A stretch of 19,799 nt of DNA from Bacteroidota bacterium (GTDB taxonomy: Bacteria; Bacteroidota; Bacteroidia; Bacteroidales; Porphyromonadaceae): assembly GCA_023395395.1 (NCBI GenBank), contig JAEWZH010000013.1:1-19799 (forward strand), given 5' to 3'. The position numbers and the translations under genes are program-made. Shown in pieces: positions 1-8,026 of the stretch. Within the stretch, counting starts at the first letter, position 1; each line of letters begins with the position of its first letter. A model generated the notes under the pieces. That model was not told the origin of the DNA. It did no database searches and saw nothing but the letters and a program-made list of their open reading frames with translations.

Positions 1-90
1 AAATCTCCGATATAGAAGAGTCGAATCTCCTCTATAGAGCCGTCGTGACCGCTCTATAGAGGAGATTCGACTCTTCTATATCGGAGATTT
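1..90. repeat. Palindromic repeat array 1 (four cores, 22-bp phase, perfect 40-bp inverted repeat)
   Basis: Positions 1-40 and 51-90 are perfect reverse complements around a 10-nt centre (41-50). Within it are four core sites starting at 8, 30, 52 and 74, each exactly 22 bp apart. The two inner cores are exact ctctatagag. The two outer ones are diverged (cgatatagaa and its complement ttctatatcg), so both arms have changed together. The spacer after core 1 is the reverse complement of the spacer after core 3. The array lies at the window edge and may continue upstream. It belongs to the same family as the arrays at 8027-8115 and 19462-19543. No coding potential was recognised. Confidence 0.95.
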
Positions 91-175
91 GGGGTGTCAC
101 AACAGAGGGTGTGGGGGATGATAATTGTATTCGAAAAAGCGATATAAGTTAAATAAACATAATTTTTGAGGCTCG

Positions 176-264
176 ATAATGTTTCATGTAAGTTTATTAG
201 GAAAAATACATATATTTGCCCATGTTACCTTAGGCGGGGTATCATAATGTTTTATGTAAATCTA
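176..264. promoter_or_regulatory. Two imperfect direct repeats flanking a -7 box; candidate autoregulatory operator
   Basis: The segments 176-196 and 244-264 match at 18 of 21 positions (both begin ATAATGTTT and contain ATGTAA). They lie 68 bp apart. Between them is TATATTTG at 211-218, a match to the Bacteroidetes -7 element TAnnTTTG. The first repeat covers the place where the -33 element would fall, and no good TTG is visible there. The second lies in the predicted leader ahead of the regulator start at 271. Placement around a weak promoter in front of a DNA-binding protein gene suggests an operator, possibly for that protein itself. The repeats are seen; the function is inferred. Confidence 0.45.
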
Positions 265-270
265 ACAGTT

Positions 271-1092
271 ATGGCAGAGATATTCAGTGATATTGATATT
301 ATCGAAGGGCTGATAAAGATGGGGTTGTCTGAGCGAGAAGCAAAAGTTTACAAAGTTTTGCTTGGCGTAAAGGAGATAACCGCTTCCGGTATTCCAAAAT
401 TTACGGATGTCCCTCGTACCAAGGTATATGAAGCTCTCAATTCATTGGCGCGAATAGGCTTTTGTAAGGAGCGTTCGTCTGAAAGTGCGGGAGGACGCCT
501 CTATTCAGCCGTGGATCCAAAGATTGCCTTGGGAGGGCTAATGGCTGAAGCCAAGGAGCACTTCTCCCAAATCAATAGTACCTATGAGTCGCTCTCTACG
601 ACGATGCAGAGCATTTACGAGAATAGTAGTGACAGGCTGGGAGAATACGATTTTGTAGAGGTGCTTAAAGGGAGGGGAGAGATACTGGATCGCTACTCGA
701 CACTCAGAAATAGTGCGAAGCTGGAAATATTGGAGCTGAGCAAAGGTCCTTATGTGATGAGCCAAGAAGAAAGGGACTTGGAAGCCCAAGAAAATGAGCG
801 CATCATCAAGTCTGGGGTGAAGATGAATGTCATCTATGAGGCTCGTGAGATAGAGGACTTCGGCGACAACTTTTTTTATAGACAGTGTGCCAATGCCGGC
901 GTGAGCTCGAGGATAATTCCGTCTCTTCCGATGAAGATGACATTGTTTGATAAGAGGGTCGTAATGCTACCCCTAAGGGATGCTTTGGTGAGCGAGCCCA
1001 ATTTGACGGTCGTGGTCATCGAGCATGCTAAGCTTTACGAGATGTTGGAGACCGTATTTTGGCTCTATTGGGAAAACGCAAAGGAAATATAA
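271..1092 (+). CDS. TrmB-family transcriptional regulator
   Basis: A 273-residue protein if it starts at the ATG at 271. The open frame runs up to a TTG at 166, but the extra residues are cysteine-rich, unlike the family, and would cross the promoter. A second ATG at 247 is possible. Residues about 10-80 form the winged helix typical of TrmB proteins: GLSEREAKVYKVLL, then a recognition-helix region with PRTKVYEALNSL and a wing ending near YSAVDP. Residues about 125-273 form a ligand-sensing-like alpha/beta domain resembling those following TrmB helices; its ligand cannot be read. TrmB regulators are best known from archaea, where they sense sugars. The next gene starts 33 bp downstream with no terminator between, so the regulator probably heads the surface-protein operon and may control it. 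Confidence 0.8.
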   Translation: MAEIFSDIDIIEGLIKMGLSEREAKVYKVLLGVKEITASGIPKFTDVPRTKVYEALNSLARIGFCKERSSESAGGRLYSAVDPKIALGGLMAEAKEHFSQINSTYESLSTTMQSIYENSSDRLGEYDFVEVLKGRGEILDRYSTLRNSAKLEILELSKGPYVMSQEERDLEAQENERIIKSGVKMNVIYEAREIEDFGDNFFYRQCANAGVSSRIIPSLPMKMTLFDKRVVMLPLRDALVSEPNLTVVVIEHAKLYEMLETVFWLYWENAKEI

Positions 1093-1125
1093 ATAACCAA
1101 GTAACATAAACAAAACTGAAAACAG

Positions 1126-2730
1126 ATGAAAAAGATTTACCTATGGGTGGCTCTCATTGCCACGCTAGTCGTAACAGGGTGTACCAACCTTGATTTTTTT
1201 GAGAGACGCTTAGATGACTATGAGGCACGTCTCCAGAAACTAGAGAACCAAGTCAGTGCTGCTAATAGAGATATAGTAGCCATCAGGGAGATGATCAAAG
1301 CACAAGCCAATGCAATTACCATCAAGGAATACAGACCCTTAGATGATAATAGTGGCTATGTGCTAACCATGAGTGACGGCAGTAAAATCGTCCTCAAGAA
1401 TGGACTGAATGGGCAAAGCTCCTCTATCGGTGTGAAAAGAGGAGAAGACGGATTGCTGTATTGGACACTCAATGGAGAGTATATGTACGACAGTGATGGC
1501 AATAAAATCCAAGCTAAGGGAGAAGACGGGAAAAATGGGATTACTCCTCAGTTGAGGGTCAATGCTGATGGCTTCTGGGAGTATAGCTTCGGAGGTCAAG
1601 ACTGGCACCTAATCCTTGATCACAACTTCGCCCCTGTAAAGGCTACAGGTGGTGGTACCAATGATTTGGATATTACCGAGAGCAATGGGTACTTGGTGAT
1701 TAAGTTTAAGGGTCAGACCTTTATCATCCCTCTCACTGGCGGAGGCAATGGTGGTAGCGTGACTCCAAATAAGCCTGCGGCTGTATTGAAGATGGAGACG
1801 ACCGAGCTCAAGATGGTTGAGGGGGCATCTGCTCAACTAGAGCTACAAGTCGAGCCTAAGGATGTCTACTCGCTATCTGATGTGACCTGGACTTCCTCAA
1901 AGCCTGAAGTCGCTAAGGTAGAGGGCGGTCTTGTCACCGCTTTAGGCAAGGGTGAGACTCTCATCACTGCATCTATCGGTGATGTAAAAGTAGAGTGTAC
2001 CGTAAAGGTCGAGGAAAAACTAAAGATAAATATTGAAGTTTTGGAGGTCAGTACCATATTTGCTAATATTAAATTCACTCCATCAGACAATACCAGAACC
2101 TACAAGGCGGGTGTCTACAAAAAATCTTTCTGGCTTGAAAAAGAGGCGGATAAGAAAGGTACCTTTGAAGCTTTTGATTTGCCCTATTGGAAAGAATTTG
2201 GCGGAGAAAAGTGGTGGTCTATTCTTCATATCGACCTCAATACAGGTGTCCAAACCTTTGAGCCTCATCAATTGGGTACTCCATTGGAATCAAATACTAC
2301 TTATGTCGTGACAGCCTATGGTATTGATAGCGAAGGCAATCTTACAGGGGATGAATTTACCAAAGAGTTTACCACAAAGCCTAGCGTAAGGTACAATGAC
2401 TTTACCTTTAAGGTAGAGGACTTGAACCTTCAGCCACGTAGCATCAGTGCAACTATTGTCCCATCTGACAATGAAAAGACTTACATAGCCACAATCCAGA
2501 GCAAGAGCTACGGTGATTCCTATATCAACCACCCAGAGCTATGGGAGAACGCAGCTAGCCGTATTGCAGGGCATGATCCGATATTGAGTAAGGGAAAGGA
2601 CTTGGTAACGCGCGAAGGCAGACGCCCAAATACCGAGTATTACATAATAATTTTTGGGTACGATAAGAAGCTGGGATTGACGACGGATATGAAGTTTGAA
2701 CTTGTGAAGACCCCAGAAGCTACCAACTAA
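1126..2730 (+). CDS. Surface lipoprotein with DUF4988 (PL29 N-terminal) and Big2-like domains
   Basis: 534 residues. The N-terminus is a lipoprotein signal with lipobox VTGC, giving an acylated Cys19. Residues about 22-70 are a charged heptad-like stretch (FFERRLDDYEARLQKLE), likely coiled coil. Residues about 70-205 match the DUF4988 or PL29 N-terminal type, with Gly/Asp-rich repeats such as GLNGQSS, GEDGLLYW and GEDGKNGITP. Residues about 217-297 look like a bacterial Ig (Big2) domain, with VTWTSSKPEVAKVEGGLVTA. The C-terminal part holds two related repeats, each with a PSDN motif (FTPSDNTRTY and IVPSDNEKTY), probably FnIII-like. No lyase catalytic domain follows, so it is likely a binding or scaffold protein on the cell surface. 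It sits between the regulator and a second lipoprotein 31 bp downstream. Confidence 0.8.
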   Translation: MKKIYLWVALIATLVVTGCTNLDFFERRLDDYEARLQKLENQVSAANRDIVAIREMIKAQANAITIKEYRPLDDNSGYVLTMSDGSKIVLKNGLNGQSSSIGVKRGEDGLLYWTLNGEYMYDSDGNKIQAKGEDGKNGITPQLRVNADGFWEYSFGGQDWHLILDHNFAPVKATGGGTNDLDITESNGYLVIKFKGQTFIIPLTGGGNGGSVTPNKPAAVLKMETTELKMVEGASAQLELQVEPKDVYSLSDVTWTSSKPEVAKVEGGLVTALGKGETLITASIGDVKVECTVKVEEKLKINIEVLEVSTIFANIKFTPSDNTRTYKAGVYKKSFWLEKEADKKGTFEAFDLPYWKEFGGEKWWSILHIDLNTGVQTFEPHQLGTPLESNTTYVVTAYGIDSEGNLTGDEFTKEFTTKPSVRYNDFTFKVEDLNLQPRSISATIVPSDNEKTYIATIQSKSYGDSYINHPELWENAASRIAGHDPILSKGKDLVTREGRRPNTEYYIIIFGYDKKLGLTTDMKFELVKTPEATN

Positions 2731-2761
2731 TACATTAACGATGAATAAGAGCGAATATCGT

Positions 2762-4237
2762 ATGAAAAAGATAAGTTTATTATTGACTGTACTACTGGCA
2801 CTTGTATTCTCCTCTTGTGCCAATAATGACTTAGGAGTCGTCTCTCTGGAGCTCTCCGAGTTTGGCTCTATGGAGGTCGTAGCCGAAGGAGCGGAAAAAA
2901 CCATTGATGTCACGACCAATCAGAAAGATTGGATCGTTAGCGCCAATGCCCCTTGGGTGGAGATTGAGCAGATGGAAAAGCAATTCAAATTGTCTATCCC
3001 TCGAAACAATCTGCCCGAAGCGAGAAAGGCTACAGTGGTCGTAATGGCCGGAGGAGCGGCTCGCAAAATAGAGCTCATACAGTCTGCCGGGAAGGGTGAG
3101 CTATTTGTGACAGAGGAAACACTGAGCTTTGACCAGTTTGCTCAAGATCGTACCCTGCGGGTCGTAAGCAATAGTGCAAATTGGGAGGTAGAGATTTCCG
3201 AGCCTTCATGGATAAGCGTGGAGAAAATCATCGAGGATAATCGTCTGAAAATATCTGTGGCAGAGAATGTATCTGAAGCTGACCGCCAAGGAAAGGTATT
3301 TATCAAGTCCGCAGGGACGATTCGTGAGATAAATGTCTCACAGAGCGGTAAAGTTTATTATTTACTTCCACTACTTACCCCCGGGGCAAATCCGGAAGAT
3401 GTACGCAAGTTTGAAGCTCAGAGAAAAAGCTCCCTTGTCCTTGATAAAGACTATATCATAAGTGGTATTCAGACCTTCCGCACCATCAGCCCTATCTTCC
3501 CAAGGATAGTATACAACTTCTCCGATGATAGAATCTATGAGATTGATATGATTCCTGATGATGCGCTTACTTTGACAAGCGATGGATTCCATAAGTTCTT
3601 GCTCGATAATGGATTTGAAAGCAAAGGGGACAATGGCTTTGAGAGGCCTTATACCAAGATGGTGAAGATTGGCGAAGCAAACTTTGAATTGCGTCTACAG
3701 ATATTGTATGCTGTGCCGGGTCAGCCACGGGTAGCGAAGTTCCTCATCTTTAATAGGCAATCCAAGAAAATGCCTACCTATGCGGAGCTGCCAAAGGGCT
3801 TTGCTAATATCAAGACAGGTACCAAGCCTGATGTGATTGCTTGGGAGGCAAGCAATGGAGGCAAATTATCTCAATCAAAATCAACGGGTAATTTCTTCTA
3901 CTACGATGTCCTCGATAAGATTTACATCGGAAGAGACTATATCTTTAATGACGATGGGAGTGCCATCCTTCAGATGCGTATGTTTACCTACGACATTGAT
4001 AAGGTATTCTATCTCGCCGGTCCGGGAAATTACCAAATGACTGATGAATTCAAAGAGCTACTCGAGCGCGAAGGATATACCAATCCGGTAAAGGTGAACG
4101 ATGCCTTTAAGTGGCTCTACCGCAATGAGAAGCAGGGTACTGTACTTGGTGTCAGAGTCGTACAGATACAAGGCGTAAACGGAGGTGCCCCAGTCGTGAT
4201 GTTTATGTATCTTCCAATATCCGTCTTAAATCAGTAA
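2762..4237 (+). CDS. BACON-domain lipoprotein with unrecognised C-terminal domain
   Basis: 491 residues from the ATG at 2762, chosen over an in-frame ATG at 2741 because it places a clean MKK signal peptide at the N-terminus. The lipobox is FSSC with Cys19. Residues about 35-110 and 115-195 are two tandem BACON-type modules, each with the W-x-V/I...P-W pattern (DWIVSANAPWVEIE and NWEVEISEPSWISVE) and closing with QS.GK. BACON domains in Bacteroidetes are usually surface carbohydrate- or mucin-binding modules. Residues about 200-491 are mixed alpha/beta and contain two broadly similar halves (FHKFLLDNGFESKG and FKELLEREGYTNP); I do not recognise a family. The next gene begins 11 bp downstream, so co-transcription with the protease is very likely. 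Confidence 0.75.
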   Translation: MKKISLLLTVLLALVFSSCANNDLGVVSLELSEFGSMEVVAEGAEKTIDVTTNQKDWIVSANAPWVEIEQMEKQFKLSIPRNNLPEARKATVVVMAGGAARKIELIQSAGKGELFVTEETLSFDQFAQDRTLRVVSNSANWEVEISEPSWISVEKIIEDNRLKISVAENVSEADRQGKVFIKSAGTIREINVSQSGKVYYLLPLLTPGANPEDVRKFEAQRKSSLVLDKDYIISGIQTFRTISPIFPRIVYNFSDDRIYEIDMIPDDALTLTSDGFHKFLLDNGFESKGDNGFERPYTKMVKIGEANFELRLQILYAVPGQPRVAKFLIFNRQSKKMPTYAELPKGFANIKTGTKPDVIAWEASNGGKLSQSKSTGNFFYYDVLDKIYIGRDYIFNDDGSAILQMRMFTYDIDKVFYLAGPGNYQMTDEFKELLEREGYTNPVKVNDAFKWLYRNEKQGTVLGVRVVQIQGVNGGAPVVMFMYLPISVLNQ

Positions 4238-4248
4238 ATCATTGAGAT

Positions 4249-6942
4249 ATGAGAAAATTTGGAAGTATCCTATGCTTTACTTTGATAGGTCTTCTGTGTT
4301 CGTGTCAGGCTCAAAGGGAGGATGTATTGATGCCCGATGAGTTTGAAATATCAGAGCAGACGAACGAAGATTCTAAGTATTGCGAGGGCATATTACGAGT
4401 AAAGCTATCTCCTGAGATGGAGCGGCAGCTCACTCTGCGCTCTACCGAAGGGGAGCTGCGAAGCGGGCATTCCGAAATGGATGCTTATCTTCAGCGGATT
4501 GGTGCGCTATCTATGACCCGAGTATTTCCCGAGGGCGAAGGGGCTTACGCCCGGCGTCGCCGTGAAGCGGGGCTGCATCTATGGTACGATATTGTATTTG
4601 ATCCCAATACCTCTGCGACGAGAGCTGCTTCGGCAGCCTCGGCGCTCAAGGGGGTAGAGGAGGTAGAGCAATTACCAAAGGTCGATTTTAAGTTTGAAAA
4701 AGGGATTACTGCCTTTGGCAATCCAAGATCGACCATGCGTGCGATGGATGAGACCATCCCCAATGACCCTAAGTTCCCGGATCAGTGGCATTACCACAAC
4801 GATGGTTCTCTCCAAAACTCTCTGGCGAGGGTAGACATCAATGCCCTTGAGGCGTGGAAAGTGGAGACAGGTGACCCTAAGGTAATCGTCGCCATACTTG
4901 ATGACGGACTCGATTTTGAGCACCCTGATTTGGTCGCCAATCTTTGGACCAATGACCGTCCCGAATTTGGTGGCGATATCCATGGCTATAATTTTTCGAT
5001 GAATCAAGCCGAAGTCGATCCCAGCGACCATGGTACGCATGTCGCCGGTTTGGTCGCTGCCACGAGAAACAACAATATGGGTGTGGCAGGGGTCGCCGGC
5101 GGTGACGGTACCCCCAATAGTGGCGTACGACTGATGGGGTTACAGATTATCTCCACACAGGTCAATAACTTGGGAGGCGTCCCCAAGGCGTTTGTCTACG
5201 CAGCGGATCATGGTGCGGTGATTGCCCAAAACTCTTGGACTGCCGGTACAGGTGCCAGCCCTAGCGATATTTCACCTTCCATGCGGGCAGGCATTGACTA
5301 CTTTATCAAGAATGCCGGAGTAGACCCACAGACGGGTGAGCAGCGAAAGGATTCGCCCATGAAAGGTGGAGTAGTCATCTTCGCAGCAGGTAATGACAAT
5401 AAGAATAGCTTCTACATGCCAAGCTCCTATGAGCCGATCATTGCGGTAGCATCGTCAGCGGCTTCCGGCAAACGTGCATTTTACTCCAATCACGGTACTT
5501 GGATAGATATCTCAGCTCCGGGTGGCGATTGGAATCAGGGCAATCCCGAGGGTATGATACTGAGTACGTTTGGCGAAGGGTTGTACGGTTACATGCAAGG
5601 GACCTCGATGGCTTGTCCGCTCGTATCCGGTGTAGCAGCACTCATCTTGTCGAAGTATGGCGGAGAGGGATTTACCAATGAGCAGCTCAAGAGCAGATTG
5701 CTTGGTGCGGTACGTCCGTTCAATATCGACGAGATGAATCCCCTCATGAGAGGTCTATTGGGCGTAGGGATTGTAGATGCAGCCAGAGCACTCGATGATG
5801 ATGGCGGAAAGGCACCCGCAAGTGTGACCAACATCCGATCCAAAGCTGATTATGAAGCCCTCGATTTTGAGTGGAAAGCTGTGGATGACGAGGATGATGG
5901 GACAGCCCTATCGTATGTCATCTATTACTCAAGTGATAATAGTATCTCCAAGGAGGCGCTATTGTCTGCGCGCTCCATGCAATTCAACTACCCGGAGAAA
6001 AAAGCCGGAGACCTCGTACAGGCTCGATTGGATGGCTTGACCCTCAATACCCACTACAAGCTTGCGATTGTCGCCAAAGATAGATGGGGACACCGCTCCG
6101 CACCGCTCTATTTTGAGGCTGCGACAAGAAAAAATGCTGCCCCACAATTGACCCCTTCGGTCTCTGATGTAGTGCGTTTGGTGGATAACCAAGCCAAAGT
6201 CGTCTCCATCGCTGTCCATCATCCAGACGGTTTGCAGTGGGATTATACCCTCCTCGGTGATACCAAGGGGGTGACGGCTAAGAGAGAGGGAGACCATATT
6301 GTCCTCACTTTCCGCAAGGTGCTTAATTCAGGAGCTTACCGACTGGGTGTGAAGGTGGCGGATCAATATGGAAGTGCTGATTTGGTCGTACCTTTTGAGA
6401 TTGTGGATAATAGGGCTCCTATCCTCATGGGGCAGCCTGAGCCTATCTACCTACCGATTACCAAGGGGTCTTACGACTTGGAGCTTACCCCCTACTTTGC
6501 GGATCCGGATGGAGACGAGCTCTCTTATGAGGTGAAAAATTATACCTACGGCATTGTCGGAGCGACAATCGCTGGCAACCAGCTTCATATCGAGGCATTG
6601 GAGAGGGGTGCAGTTCGCTTGGAGGTGATTGCCAGAGATCCGGAGGGCGCATCTGTGCGGATGAAAGTGGAGATGAAGATTGTCCATGATGATATTGTCT
6701 ATCTCGTGTACCCGGTTCCTATGACTACAGTGCTCAATATCCGTCTTAGCGACGAGGTTCATACCGCCAAAGTCGGCATCTTCACACCTCTTGGTACGCA
6801 GGTGCTCAAGAAGCATATCGCAGTAAGAGAGGACGCAGACCGCCAGGTCGCTCTTGATGTCTCAAAACTGGAGGTGGGCACCTACTTACTTGAAGTAGAA
6901 GCCAATGGTAAGGTATTCAAGCAGAATATCATTAAAAACTAA
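4249..6942 (+). CDS. Subtilisin-like S8 serine peptidase with T9SS C-terminal sorting domain
   Basis: 897 residues. The subtilase domain (about 170-515) keeps the full triad: Asp218 in VIVAILDDGLD, His261 in DHGTHVAG and Ser453 in GTSMACP, with the oxyanion Asn382 in AAGN. Residues about 25-165 are a probable inhibitory prodomain. Residues about 520-625 look FnIII-like, followed by two cadherin- or Ig-like modules (about 630-815; the second has YFADPDGDELSYEV). The last 80 residues resemble a type A T9SS sorting domain, with YPVP near 821 and the closing GTYLLEVEANGK and FKQNIIKN. This predicts export across the outer membrane by the type IX system. The N-terminus is odd: LLCSCQAQ can be read as a lipobox (Cys19) or as a signal peptidase I site after Ala21. 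A neighbouring PorV-like gene starts 10 bp downstream. Confidence 0.9.
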   Translation: MRKFGSILCFTLIGLLCSCQAQREDVLMPDEFEISEQTNEDSKYCEGILRVKLSPEMERQLTLRSTEGELRSGHSEMDAYLQRIGALSMTRVFPEGEGAYARRRREAGLHLWYDIVFDPNTSATRAASAASALKGVEEVEQLPKVDFKFEKGITAFGNPRSTMRAMDETIPNDPKFPDQWHYHNDGSLQNSLARVDINALEAWKVETGDPKVIVAILDDGLDFEHPDLVANLWTNDRPEFGGDIHGYNFSMNQAEVDPSDHGTHVAGLVAATRNNNMGVAGVAGGDGTPNSGVRLMGLQIISTQVNNLGGVPKAFVYAADHGAVIAQNSWTAGTGASPSDISPSMRAGIDYFIKNAGVDPQTGEQRKDSPMKGGVVIFAAGNDNKNSFYMPSSYEPIIAVASSAASGKRAFYSNHGTWIDISAPGGDWNQGNPEGMILSTFGEGLYGYMQGTSMACPLVSGVAALILSKYGGEGFTNEQLKSRLLGAVRPFNIDEMNPLMRGLLGVGIVDAARALDDDGGKAPASVTNIRSKADYEALDFEWKAVDDEDDGTALSYVIYYSSDNSISKEALLSARSMQFNYPEKKAGDLVQARLDGLTLNTHYKLAIVAKDRWGHRSAPLYFEAATRKNAAPQLTPSVSDVVRLVDNQAKVVSIAVHHPDGLQWDYTLLGDTKGVTAKREGDHIVLTFRKVLNSGAYRLGVKVADQYGSADLVVPFEIVDNRAPILMGQPEPIYLPITKGSYDLELTPYFADPDGDELSYEVKNYTYGIVGATIAGNQLHIEALERGAVRLEVIARDPEGASVRMKVEMKIVHDDIVYLVYPVPMTTVLNIRLSDEVHTAKVGIFTPLGTQVLKKHIAVREDADRQVALDVSKLEVGTYLLEVEANGKVFKQNIIKN

Positions 6943-6952
6943 ACGCCAGAAT

Positions 6953-7912
6953 ATGAAACGACTATTTTGTACTCTAATTGTTCTTGTGTTTTCGGTGAGT
7001 ACCTCCCATGTATTTGCCCAGAATATTCACTCTTCGATGGACTTTTTACGATTTAATGTCAATGCGAGGAGTGCTGCGATGGGAAATACCTACTTGGGGA
7101 GCACCAACGCCATGTATCTCTATGGAGACCTATCTGCCTTTCATCACACAGAGCGTAGGGTGTACGCCTCTTATTCGCTAGCCATTCCCCAAGCCTCAAG
7201 TAGCGGTACCAACCTCTTCCACGCCATCTCGGCAGGGTACAAGGTGCTTCCCCTCTGGTCATTACAGGTCGGTGCTCGTGTCCAATCCGGGCTCAAAGCG
7301 CCAATCATCGACATCAATGGGGTCGAGAAAGGCACGCTATCGCCCTACAATTGGAGCGCTGATCTCGGTACCACCTATGCGATTAGCGACAATTGGATAG
7401 CTTTTGCGAGAGCCACTCTGATAGACAGCTATCATGCGCTCCATGCGACGAGTTTTGGAGTCTCATTGGGGGCGAACTATCGCAATCAATTTGTGATGGG
7501 TGGGTACACACCGGGGCATTGCTCTGTCACCCTTGGGCTCAACAACTTTGGGGGCGCTCTAAAGTTTAATAGCCGCGAGGGAGAGCAAAAGGTCTCCTTA
7601 CCTAGTGCTGTCCACATCGGTGGTGCTATCGATGCCACCTTTGCCCAAGAGCACAGATTTGCACTTAGCGGTATCGCTGAATATCTACTTCCATCCTCTC
7701 TGTCGTATAAGTTTATGGCAGGTGTGGGTGCCGAATATCAGTGGAACAGCATGTTGGCGGCTCGTGCAGGATTTCAGTGGAGAGACAATCGTGCTTGGTA
7801 CACGATGGGCTTGGGTGCTTCGTACCGCATGGCTACCCTTGACCTCTCCTATACCATCAATAAGAATCGCAACTTCAATCATGTTAGTTTAGGACTATCT
7901 GTTGATATTTAA
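6953..7912 (+). CDS. PorV/FadL-like outer-membrane beta-barrel protein
   Basis: 319 residues from the ATG at 6953. An upstream in-frame ATG at 6905 overlaps the protease gene and would bury the signal peptide. The signal peptide ends at HVFA with Gln23 next. The mature start, MDFLRFNVNARSAAMGNTYL, follows the pattern of the PorV/PorQ and UPF0164 group (F-L-x-x-x-x-x-A-R-x-A-x-M-G). The rest is alternating amphipathic beta strands, as in a FadL-type barrel. In T9SS organisms PorV is a shuttle that receives cargo at the translocon and passes it to the attachment complex. Position directly after a T9SS cargo protease suggests a related or dedicated role. It may be a paralogue, not PorV itself. 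A strong terminator follows 38 bp after the stop. Confidence 0.7.
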   Translation: MKRLFCTLIVLVFSVSTSHVFAQNIHSSMDFLRFNVNARSAAMGNTYLGSTNAMYLYGDLSAFHHTERRVYASYSLAIPQASSSGTNLFHAISAGYKVLPLWSLQVGARVQSGLKAPIIDINGVEKGTLSPYNWSADLGTTYAISDNWIAFARATLIDSYHALHATSFGVSLGANYRNQFVMGGYTPGHCSVTLGLNNFGGALKFNSREGEQKVSLPSAVHIGGAIDATFAQEHRFALSGIAEYLLPSSLSYKFMAGVGAEYQWNSMLAARAGFQWRDNRAWYTMGLGASYRMATLDLSYTINKNRNFNHVSLGLSVDI

Positions 7913-7949
7913 TAGACGACTATCTTGCCAAATGTTAATGCGATTCTTT

Positions 7950-7983
7950 GGGCAAGCTCTGGATTCAGAGCTTGCCCTTTTTT
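7950..7983 (+). terminator. Rho-independent terminator of the protease operon
   Basis: A perfect 12-bp GC-rich stem (gggcaagctctg with its complement at 7966-7977), a 4-nt loop (gatt) and a run of six T. It lies 38 bp after the stop of the beta-barrel gene and before repeat array 2. Confidence 0.95.
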
Positions 7984-8026
7984 GTAGCACTGTAATGTCT
8001 CCTATGGTGATGGGGGTAGAAGAGAG

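Noticed and set aside
1..90. Reading the palindromic arrays as a CRISPR
   Set aside because: The core is 10-16 bp with 12-nt spacers, there are always four units, and no cas genes are present. The dimensions do not fit any CRISPR type.
166..270. Upstream extension of the TrmB-like gene from a TTG
   Set aside because: It would cover the -7 box and the repeats and adds residues unlike the family; the ATG at 271 is preferred.
1126..2730. Polysaccharide lyase function for the DUF4988 lipoprotein
   Set aside because: Only the PL29 N-terminal-like region is seen; no lyase catalytic domain follows.
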